NCBI GenBank assembly: GCA_035578175.1
Contig: JAQMRL010000006.1
Location: 34,093,893-34,157,892, forward strand
DNA from: Catonia carolina
Lineage: Eukaryota > Arthropoda > Insecta > Hemiptera > Achilidae
Direction: 5' to 3'
Length of the DNA: 64,000 nt
The notes under the pieces are model-generated. The model ran no database searches, was not told the origin of the DNA, and worked only from the letters and a program-made list of their open reading frames with translations. This document shows, piece after piece, positions 54,837 through 64,000 of this stretch; position 1 is the stretch's first letter; each line of letters opens with the position of its first letter. The position numbers and the translations under genes are program-made.

Positions 54837-56604
54837 AATGAAAGGGTTTTAAAATGAAAGTTCAATCACCTTCACACTTTATAAATATAACTACTGTTGT
54901 TACAAATTTAATATTACATTTTATTCATTATCATTTAAAACTTACGTATGGATTTGTTATGTTAAACAGTTCTTAATGAGTGACGATTTCATGATTATTT
55001 TCCTGTCATTTTGAATTTTATTTGGGTTTTTAAACTTAATTTAGATTTTAGGGTTTTAGATGATATATTTACCTATATTTCAGTTAGGTTATAATTATCC
55101 TAAGTTCATAGAATTATTTCTAGTTTTTTTAATATTCATGACTACTCGACTCTGGGTTTCTTGATCTGTGGTTTCTATTCTTATTATACATTAGATTTTA
55201 CCATTAATTTTTGATGCATATTTTATTTCTATAATTACCAATACTTCTGTTATATTCTCATCATTTTAACATTATGATTCAATTTACATTAGATTTTGAT
55301 TTTCATTTTTGGTTTATGTGATTTTATTTTATTGTCACTATTTATTCATTACTGACTTCTATTCTTAATGTCTCGATTTAGTGACCAGTTTTCACTAGGC
55401 ATTCGATTATACTGTAGTTACATTTTTATCTTTTATTTTGATGCTTGAATTTTATTTATAGGTTTACCTTTTATAAGATGTTTCTTTTATTATTTACTTC
55501 ATTTTGTTCTCAATCCGTCATCGTACTTCAACAAGTTTTTACCTATATTTCCCAATTTTCTTCACAGACAGTTAGTTTCTGAAGTACTTTCCATTTTATT
55601 CTTATTTAATGTTAGGTAGCCTTCAGTATGTTTCATTAGTGTTAGCTGTTTTTCATTCATTTTTACCAGTTTACTTTCATTTCACATATTTTTACTTAAG
55701 TTACTTTTCTTCCATGAGTTCTCACACTTCGGAAAGCTCCTAGGGACGCCCTAATTTTTGGTTCGTGCCCCAATGGTCTAGCCACCCATAGGCCCCTTAC
55801 CTTGTCCTTGTGTCTTTCCAATGTCTACCATTTGCCCTACCTTGATTGAATACTGGGCCCTATTCTTTGCCTACCTTCTCGGGTTGGGATTCCGAGAAGC
55901 GAGGTGTTTATCCCACTGATGGGGTTTTGTATCCAATCAAGATTGTATGTGATGGATGAATGCAAATGAATGTTGGCTGTCTCTGATTGTGTGATTGCGT
56001 GTGTGTTTGTGAGCGTTTGAATCAGGGGGCAATCATAGTGCATTTTTCCTTCTATCTTTTTTTTGTTGTTTCTCCAAATTTTTGCCCGACGTGTGTCCGT
56101 TCTTCTTATTTTTGGATTTCTTTACTCTGTTTCCTGCCCATTTTTGTCCGGAGTTAACTTTCCGTTGATTCATGAAGCTTGTTTCTAAATTTTCAGGTAT
56201 TTTCCAAATTTTCACACCACATACAATGTCCTGTTAGGATTTTCTTTGCTATCCCTAGATTTTTTTTCAATAATTAGAATGAGGTACGACTTGTTTGAAG
56301 ACATGTTAGCTTTTTATTAGGTTTCTTACCTTTGTAAACACCTTGTATACTAACTTTGTTCATTTTGTTTATTTTATTTTTTCCTTATATCCATGCCCTT
56401 ACTTTCCCTATTAATTTGTTTTTAGCATTTGTCGTGAGTTTATCCCATTCCATTCCTTCTACTTCTAAATACATTTATTTTATATTTCTGTTCTCGGATT
56501 TTACTACAACATAATTAGATTTAAGTTAGTGATAAGATTATTTTCAGCCTTCATTTTAGTTTTTAAGCCACTCCAACAATGGATGATTTTATTATTTATG
56601 AATC

Positions 56605-56690
56605 TCAAGTACAAGGAAGTCACGGTTTCTGGCATCCGCCAGAAAGGAACCTTGTGCCCTCTGTGTCTAGGATCTGGCTAGACATAGTTA
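56605..56690 (+). repeat. Paired-hairpin unit, copy 1
   Basis: ACAAGG...CCTTGT encloses the perfect stem TTTCTGGC-ATCC-GCCAGAAA. It is followed by a second stem TGTCTAG-GATCTGG-CTAGACA. The unit is repeated about 276 bp downstream with altered but still pairing stems. Confidence 0.7.
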
Positions 56691-56882
56691 CATTAGTGCA
56701 TCACCTTCAGCGCAATGTTTTTAATCTTCAGCAGTCACCCGTTAAATAATTGATGTTATATTATATGAATGATTATTATTGAATATTAGGTTAAGGAATT
56801 ATGATTTTATGAATTACGAGTTATAATACAAGCATTTTAGTTATAAGTATATTACTGTTTTTATATTGTCTCATCTCAAACT

Positions 56883-56965
56883 TCAAGTACAAGGAAGTCA
56901 TGGTTTCTGGCATCGCTGGAAAGGAGCCTTGTGCCCTCTATGCCTAGGTTCTGGCTAGGTGTAGT
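56883..56965 (+). repeat. Paired-hairpin unit, copy 2
   Basis: ACAAGG...CCTTGT is preserved. The first stem becomes TTTCTGGC-ATC-GCTGGAAA (wobble pairs). The second becomes TGCCTAG-GTTCTGG-CTAGGTG, in which a T-A pair is replaced by C-G. Confidence 0.7.
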
Positions 56966-59900
56966 AATGTATGTGCTATTCAGTCAGTACTACGTTTTCA
57001 GTTGATTTCATTTTCTACTTTAGACTTTAAGACGATATATTTATTCAGCAAGAACTTTAGTTTGTAAGACAGCATTTACTCAAGAAGAGTTTTAGTTTTT
57101 AAGCGATGAAATAAATATTAATAGATTAGTTAGACTATTGATTGATGCTTCCTGTTTAAGGAGAACATAGTAGATTTTTATTACAAAATAGTTCACAGTC
57201 TACAGATAATTTTTTGTTTTGCGCATTACAATGGGATAATTTTCTAAACTAGTATGTAAATGTACTCCTCACGACTTATCATCTTATATACTTATAATCA
57301 CTTGTCATTATACATATATTTATTTATAATCATTAATTATTTATTCATGTATTTAATAATTATTTCCCTCTACGATGAATTTTTACTACAACAAAGCTTG
57401 TTAGGAACACATATTAACAAATATATTATTTTTGTAAGCTTAATTTGCTTTTAACTTGTCAACAGATGGAGACTTTTCCTGAGTACTCCCAGAATCACCG
57501 CAGATCAAGTGAGTCATACACCATTAGTCATTAAGAGAGCCGACAAACGCAGTGACCAATCTTGTTTTTCAACTACCAGCATCCTACTAAGTTCCTGTCA
57601 GCTATGATCATCCGTCAGAGATCATCAACCTACAGTTACCAGGTTTACCTACGTACAAGAATACATTTTTACAAAATCAATGACCAAACTTCTTTTTACA
57701 TAATACAGTTAAATGTTCGCGAAAATTTATTGAAACAATATTTATTACAGTGAAAATAATCAGTGTAACAAAGACCTATCACACGAAAACAACTATTTTA
57801 AAGACTATTACATAATATTTTTTTTAAATTAAACAATCATTTTCTCATATAAACATTGATCGCAAAAGAACTTTTACAATTACAAAAAAAATTAGTGTTA
57901 ATAAGAAGATTTCTCGTAAATAAACATTTATTACAATAGTTACTTTTGTCATACAACAAATTTTGTTTTACGCGTTGTCATGGACAAACAATTATTACAA
58001 GTGGTAATTTTAACATTCAATAATTATATTAGAAAAATATTGTTCCTTTGGACTTTTAACTTAAAAATATTACAATTTTAAAAAAAAAAAAACTTTTTCG
58101 TAACCTTTCAACTATACAACAACGATCACTGCGACACGTCGAATTTATTACATTATATTCTCATAAGCTAGTATTTAAGTTAGAATTAAGTTACAGAGTA
58201 TATTTAAAACACCAATTAACATTTTTATATTGTATTCATATCAAGCTAAATCTTATATTTTACTCTTCCGTCCATGTTTTTAACTCATAAATGCTATTTT
58301 ACAATTATATCTCATTCTCTGCTCATATGGTAGATGCTCAAGTGACCTATTCTTTTGTACTAATAGTAAATACCAACTTATACCATTTTTATAATAACTG
58401 CCATACTCATTTAACTTCAACTATGTTGATGAAATTACAAAATTAATTAACTTATAAAACTTTCATTTGATCCATAAAATAATTTGCACAATTTAAAACA
58501 AACTATTATTAAAGTTAATAAATCTTTACAGATAAATATAGTACTATACAAAATACTTTTATCTGGTTACAATGTGTTTCTAAAAACATTAATTAGGTTA
58601 TTTTAATTTCCATTTCAAAAGACAAATTTTCTTTTTGTAAAATAGTACACTCCATCCATTAGTATTCTCATACGACCTATTCACACGAGTTTTCCTTCCA
58701 AAAATTATCATACTCATCAAAATTTCCCTTATGCTTCCTCATGCTGTTTATCCAACTTCCAATAATGTACTTCATAACATACATACCATACCTATTCTTG
58801 ACACAATTATTTCTAAAGCATCCATATCCCTAATTTAATCAATTCCTAGGTCATACCCAAGTATTCCTGTATATTTTTCCTAAGAATTTTTCACCCACTT
58901 TACTCAACCATCAGCTGTCTTTTCAACGAGAGGACCAATGGACTTCCAGCGTATCGTACCAGTCTACAATGCAGCATCTGAATGCAACAGTTCACAATCC
59001 TCAAGATTTTTTCAACTAACAAAAATATCATGATTTTAAAGATATCATCTTTTGACTTCAAGCTAATGAAACGCAGAAGAACTCACAATCTTTTCCATTA
59101 TGAAGAATTTCTTGTATTTTATTTATCGTATTCTCGTATCAATTTAAAAACGTCGTTACAACAAATTCAAGAACACTATTTTTCACAACACATTTCAACA
59201 AAGATTTTACCTAAAGAACTTCTATTACCAGATCTTCAAGAATTACCACTTCGACTTCAAATTTACAATACATTGGTTGTTCCTGTACATCAAAGCCAAA
59301 TGTATTAACATTTAAAATAAACAACATACAGCTGTTATGAGAACATACCGACACTTTCTGCTTACGGACTCATCACATATCCCGTTCAAGAATATAAACT
59401 TCCAACATTACAAACTGGATCGATAATACAACCTTCCAACTAGAGAAACTTCAAGAACTTGAACAATTTTCCATCTTCAACTACAATTCAGCCATTTTGA
59501 TGTCCATCTACAAGAGGTCACATGTTCAGTACAATTCCTTTCTTTCCCATAGCTTTCCTAATACAAATTAGTCATCGTCCAATTGATATTATTCCTAATT
59601 TTTCTTTTTACCAATTACCGATAATTCCTCTAACATACATTTTTCCATCCCAACTATTCCATACATTTTATTAATTCCTGCCCTTAAAATTCTCTTACAC
59701 CTACCCTAACACCACATCCTTGGGGTGCTATTGTTAATCAAATTTATTTTACTATTATGTTTATGTATATATGTTTAGGTATAATAACACATACATTTTA
59801 AAATTCATACACTAATTTCAAATTCACATTGTTCAGGAAAATTTTTAGTAATTTTTGCAATCAAACTAACAAATAATCAAGTAATTACAATCTATTCTAA

Positions 59901-60208
59901 TAAATTAAGACTTGATTCAATTCTTTAAAAAAAATATATACAAACACACCAGTTATACTTACAAAATAAAATTAATGATATATGATTATAATTCAAATTA
60001 ATTAATACTATATGATAGAGTAATTTAAATCAAATTTAAAACAAACACATAATCATATCAATTTAATTATATGCTATTTTATCAACGTTCATTGAATGTA
60101 AAGATTGCTTGACCATTTTCTGCAGAAAACGAGATATTTTTTTTCTTGTCATCAACGCCACTACCTTTGATTTCTTCAGATCTAGTTTTCTTCTTTTTTT
60201 TTCTTCCT

Positions 60209-60221
60209 AAGGGGGGGGGAG
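60209..60221 (+). promoter_or_regulatory. Polypurine tract
   Basis: AAGGGGGGGGGAG abuts the TGTAATG start of the 3' LTR, the standard site for plus-strand priming. Confidence 0.88.
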
Positions 60222-61819
60222 TGTAATGAATTTCTAAGATTTTGTCTCCAAAATCTTCTCAATTCATTTACAATTCCGTTTTTTTGATTTTTGTGCCGGA
60301 TTTATTTTATTTTAAGGGTTATGTATTTTTTCTTCATTGAATCTAATTATTTTATTCATTTATTTCCAGTTGGTTTTATTTCATTAGATTTTTATTCCGT
60401 ATTTAAATTTACGTTTTTAATTCTTAGGCTTACGTCCGGTGTCCGATTTCATTTTTGTCGTTACTTCTTTATTGTTCAGTTACTCACACGTGTAATTTGT
60501 ATCTCTCTCTCTTTCTATCTTACACGTTTGATTCTCTCTCTCACTCCCACTGTTACCGTCGTTTTATTTTCCATATAATTTTCCTCGTTTAAATTTTTAG
60601 TATTTCCGATATATCGGCATTTTTCGCCGCCTCGAACGCTTCCATTTGTGATCGTTAGGGGAATGACCTTTTTTTACATTTGTGTGCGTTGAGTTTTTAC
60701 GCTTTGTCTTGGACAGGATGTCGAACCGATAGGATCAAATTTTACAGGTAAATAATTTTTCTTTCCCAATATGGGAAAATTACCTAAATTTAAATTTAAG
60801 TACCATGTTTAATAATTTTTCAGGTTTTAACTTAAACAATTTTTTTTAAATCTATTTTTTTTAATTTAAATTCATAATGTTTCTTAATATTATTATGGTG
60901 TTTTAAATATCCTATTTATAGACTAAATAAATCTCTTTAAAATGTTTAATTAATTTTAAGAAAAAAAAAACTTTATTAAATTCAGTATATTTTTCTTCTT
61001 TTAAATCTTTAAATCTTAAATACGTATGACAAATTTTCTTTTGAACTCTTGTTCAACGACCACTGAGTTACTTAAATTTTTCTAAGTAATTCTTTTACTA
61101 AATTTCATCTTGCAATTCATTTTTTTTTAATGTCTTAATTTTATTTAGTTTTTTCCCCCGAAAAATAAATACATTACTGTATTTATTTTTCTTCACCTTA
61201 AATCATTTATTAAACTCTTCCCAAGAGATTTTTTTTCCCGTTTCAGTCCAAGGACTTTAAAAAATAGTTTTTCTTAAATATTCCTATTAATTTATTATAT
61301 TCATATTAAGTATTTTCTATTGTTAAATCAAGTTTTGTTAAAATTAATTTATTCCAATTTTTTTTTTAAACTGTATTGTTATTTAACTAATTATTTTTTT
61401 CAAATTTTAAATGGATTAACCGTTTTACTTAAAAATCATAATTTTATTTATTTTATTTAGTTTTTTAGTTATTCATTAATAAATTAATTTAGCTACTCAT
61501 TAATTTTTTCATTATTTTCTTTCTGTGTCAAATGTCATTGCGTCTAGACCTGTGTGGTTCTTTAACCAAACCTTCGCAGTACTAAAAGCGAGTTTTTACC
61601 ATCAATTGAGCTACGTTCTTCAAATCGCTGGGTTGCCAATTAATCCCTGAATTCAATTTCAGTTTCTGGTTGGATTCTAAAATTGGATGGTGGAAAGCCC
61701 CCGCATTATCTCTGCAAAACACCTTACACAATTAGTGTAATTCGCCGTGCTTTTTTTTTTACATCTTTTCACCCTACAAATGGTAGAGGCACCGTGTTGT
61801 GTCCTCATTTTTTACTACA
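60222..61819 (+). repeat. 3' LTR, 1598 bp
   Basis: Near-identical partner of 53223-54814, offset by 6999 bp over most of its length. Confidence 0.9.
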
Positions 61820-61935
61820 ATATTCAAATCCATATAAAACTATCTTTATTAGGATTTGAACCTTTTGCTTCCGAAAATCGGCTGTTTAACAGCTGACTCG
61901 TGGCGAAAATTTTACCACTAGACCAATTTGTTAAG
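61820..61935 (-). mobile_element. 5' half of the family D SINE split by the LTR element
   Basis: Minus strand: AATTGGTCTAGTGGTAAAAT (A-box-like), ACGAGTCAGCTGTTAAACAG, GGAAGCAAAAGGTTCAAATC (B box), then ATATGGATTTGAATAT. The head resembles a tRNA with a long variable arm. It continues at 53222 once the LTR element is removed. Confidence 0.8.
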
Positions 61936-62011
61936 TTAAGTCGTAAATTAAATAAAAATAAATATGTATTTAAGTAACTTTTGTATAAAATTTCAAAAAT
62001 AAACTAATAAA

Positions 62012-62180
62012 TAGGCCGCTTCCGTTGCGTAGTGGTTTAGCGCGCTAACCTACAAAGCGGAGGTCCCGAGTTCGACTACCGGCTAGGGTCTGAAAATTGT
62101 CTCAGGTCAAAATCAACTGTTCTCGATACATAACCCACTGTAGTCGCGAATTACCAAGCAGGTGATGCGACTTTATAAAA
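62012..62180 (+). mobile_element. tRNA-derived SINE, a different family
   Basis: GTTGCGTAGTGGTTTAGCGC (A box region) and GGTCCCGAGTTCGACTACC (B box) lie 30-odd bases apart, as in tRNA genes. They are followed by a non-tRNA body (CAGGTCAAAATCAACTGTTC) that fades near 62180. The 3' acceptor strand does not pair with the 5' one, so I do not call a functional tRNA. Confidence 0.65.
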
Positions 62181-63071
62181 AAACTAAAAATTTTAATAAA
62201 TAAATTGATATTTTAATAGAAAATTTAACGCTGCATAACTATCCATCCATAAGAGGTTACTGGCGCAAAAATTAATCTCGATTTTAAATTAATAGTTTCA
62301 TCTTACATTACGGAAGTAATAAACAACCTGAAATACAGTAAAGTAAAATTGAATTTACTTTTTAAATTGCTGCCTTTATATAGAAGTAACATTTCAAGAT
62401 GATTGTTTAGTAATCATTGTATATACTGTTACAAACTCTATTATCCGGTATCGTTAACACTATATAATGAGCTAGATAAAGAGAGGTGAATCAAGAATGA
62501 GAAGATGAGATTGAGAGAGAAGAATAAAAAACAAAGAAAGAAGAAAGACGCGAGGGAGGACAAAAGGTGTACAATGATTTTCTTTTGTTAGACCATTACC
62601 TGTCGGAAGATTAAGTGTATTGAGTAGTTTTTATCAAAATGCGCATCGCTAACTCGCCCAGTTAACATCCGCGCATCTTGATCAAATGGGTGGTCCCCTT
62701 TAAAGTTAATACTATAAAGCTAATTGATACCTGTGAACAATACGCTGAAATATGAGGCCTGGTTGCACATTTCAATATCTTTATTATTCGGTAAGGGCAG
62801 ATAAGGTCAAGTGAAATTATATTGTATCGGTACGTAGGTCGTTGAATCTGTAATCTGCAGTTACCTCTTACCTTGTTAAATATTTAAACGTTATGTTTAT
62901 TGTTCATTTTGTTTATGTTCTTAAAGATAATAGTATTCAAGTTCTATTCTGCTTTAAACAAATTAATTTTGTACGTTCTTTACTTTGTTATACCTTGGTG
63001 TAAACTGTATCAATATAGTAACTTAATGCAACTTTTTATTTACTTTGTTATTAAGTTTACTAAGTAACATT
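62181..63071. other. AT-rich spacer, nothing recognised
   Basis: A purine-rich stretch at about 62490-62570 (GAGATTGAGAGAGAAGAATA) is the only compositional feature. Confidence 0.4.
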
Positions 63072-63075
63072 TTAA

Positions 63076-63751
63076 CACATTCAATGCTGAGCAATTATGA
63101 GGTATCTCTCCCGTTTGGCTGATTACTCGTGCAGCTAGTTTTCCGCTTGCTTTTTGTAGGGCCTACAACTTATATTACTAACGTTTTTATAGATTTATTT
63201 AATTTGCGACTTATACATGGATTTATGTTTGCTAATAACATAAAAGTAAACAATTCAATGTTCTTTTTAGGTTTATTTTCGCCTTTTACAATAAAAAATG
63301 TATTTCTTGTTTGAATTTTTCCATTTACCGTTACGATTTACGCGTAATTTCTTATATAATTTTAAACTACAAATTATATACTATTAAAGTAAATCTAAAA
63401 GGGTAAGATAATTTGAATCAATACCTGCAAAGATACAATGGTACTAAATACAAGGTACTAAACCACGGCTTCGACTGTACCCTGAAAACCCGTTAAAATA
63501 CTGAACGAGTATAGTACTAGCCTATACGAGGGTAGAAGATCGTGTAACGAAAATTCAAAAACGAACTGCACGGTTACAAAGAAAAAAAACCTTTCTGAGA
63601 GCTCCATAATAGCAACAAACTGATATCCGACAGGCGGTGTCCCTCCGGAATTACTTAAAATGATAACAAAATGGAACCCGCTAGGTGAGACGGCAGCCTG
63701 ACGGTAACACCTACCCATGACCCGCTAGGCGATTCTCTAGCACTGAATGTG
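63076..63751. mobile_element. piggyBac-like MITE with TTAA target duplication
   Basis: TTAA at 63072-63075 and 63752-63755 flank CACATTCAATGCT and, inverted, CACATTCAGTGCT. The 676-bp interior carries no transposase; the 86-aa minus frame at 63458-63718 has no motif. TTAA use and CAC-type termini fit the piggyBac superfamily. Confidence 0.75.
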
Positions 63752-63799
63752 TTAATAATATTACACTAAAACTTATCGTAAAGTTTCGAACTAAAAACA

Positions 63800-64000
63800 G
63801 AACTGCGACTATCAACTCTGGACTGGACTATCGCCTTTGCTCTTCAACTGCGTACTAAAATTTATCATGCGAGAGTGGTACAAACTGAATCCTAAGAACA
63901 TCAGAATAGGATGGGAAAAAGATAACATCAGATTAAACTGTGTAGGATTCGCGGACGACCTGGCCTTACTGGCAGAGAGTGTTAAGGAAGCTAGACACCA
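63800..64000 (+). pseudogene. Non-LTR reverse transcriptase fragment, cut by the window end
   Basis: From 63825 the plus strand reads GLSPLLFNCVLKFIMREWYK (RT motif B), IRIGWEKDNIRLNCVG and FADDLALLAESVKEARH (the catalytic FADD box). Both aspartates are intact. Upstream of 63820 the frame is not convincing, so the copy is probably 5'-truncated or frameshifted there. The remainder lies beyond the window. It differs from the Jockey and RTE-like families above. Confidence 0.8.

Larger units (their letters stand above)
54837..60207 (+). other. Non-coding interior of the LARD-like element
   Basis: A/T-rich. Small unconvincing frames occur on both strands (55837-56215 minus; 57260-57753 and 58982-59308 plus), without RT, protease, integrase or zinc-knuckle motifs. 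The first 2.3 kb is T-rich and the last 2.5 kb is C/A-rich on the plus strand. The only defined substructure is the hairpin pair at 56605-56690 and 56883-56965. Confidence 0.7.
53223..61819 (+). mobile_element. Large non-coding LTR retrotransposon (LARD-like)
   Basis: Two direct repeats of about 1.6 kb (53223-54814 and 60222-61819) begin TGTAATG and end CTACA. The flanks ATAT (53219-53222 and 61820-61823) are a 4-bp target duplication. A primer-site candidate follows the first repeat and an A/G-only tract precedes the second. The 5.4-kb interior has no frame longer than about 108 codons and no gag, protease, RT or integrase motif. The LTRs differ by only a handful of indels, so the insertion is recent. 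It must have been mobilised by proteins from another element. Confidence 0.88.

Noticed and set aside
57260..57454. Small membrane-protein gene
   Set aside because: Hydrophobicity follows from T/A-rich codons within the non-coding LTR element interior.
58982..59308. 108-aa frame in the large LTR element as gag
   Set aside because: No zinc knuckle, capsid pattern or similarity that I can recognise; length is compatible with chance in A/C-rich DNA.
62023..62090. Functional tRNA gene
   Set aside because: A and B boxes are present but there is no matching acceptor stem. The sequence continues into a SINE-like body.

Overview
The window looks like gene-poor, AT-rich intergenic DNA from an arthropod nuclear genome, most likely an insect. 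The evidence is the density of arthropod-type non-LTR retrotransposons (Jockey, R1 and RTE-like clades), tRNA-derived SINEs, long-arm foldback MITEs, Harbinger, piggyBac-like and pogo-like remnants, and CA-microsatellite-bearing repeats. I found no host protein-coding gene, rRNA gene or bacterial-style operon. Nearly every long reading frame is reverse transcriptase, endonuclease, nucleocapsid-like or transposase debris. A hemimetabolous or hemipteran host is a guess only.

Layout. 0-7 kb: a repeat family with CA tracts and terminal hairpins (H-family), then a full-length but broken Jockey element (1688-6126) with a 12-bp target duplication, then a decayed Jockey 3' end. 7-14 kb: mostly unrecognised AT-rich DNA, two foldback elements (10.9-12.1 and 12.2-13.1 kb), a SINE and a dispersed unknown repeat. 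14.9-18.2 kb: a TA-flanked inverted-repeat element carrying an RTE-like fragment, then a SINE split by a 1.19-kb giant palindrome flanked by TTAA. 20-25 kb: a palindromic motif cluster, a 5'-truncated Jockey copy on the minus strand and another reverse-transcriptase fragment. 28-38 kb: RT debris, H-family copies and a second interspersed family (family C), one copy of which was split by a short Jockey copy.

38-46 kb is the richest region. A 5'-truncated R1-clade element (38674-42153, 13-bp target duplication) has a GC-rich LTR composite (39510-41827) inserted in its 3' UTR. The composite has two almost identical 646-bp LTRs, a tRNA-Lys-like primer site, a polypurine tract and a TATA box. Each LTR carries a perfect histone-type 3' stem-loop, and a third identical stem-loop sits in a divergent, oppositely oriented unit. 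Next come a pogo-like element and an RTE-like fragment split by a Harbinger element.

46-64 kb: more H-family copies, a SINE array with reiterated B-box monomers, and an 8.6-kb LTR retrotransposon (53223-61819). That element has 1.6-kb near-identical LTRs but no recognisable gag-pol, and it inserted into a SINE. After it come a SINE, a TTAA-flanked MITE and an RT fragment running off the window.

The strongest candidate for something undescribed is the LTR family whose transcript 3' end appears to be a histone-mRNA stem-loop. Second is the large non-coding LTR element with two internal copies of a paired hairpin whose stem changes keep base pairing.
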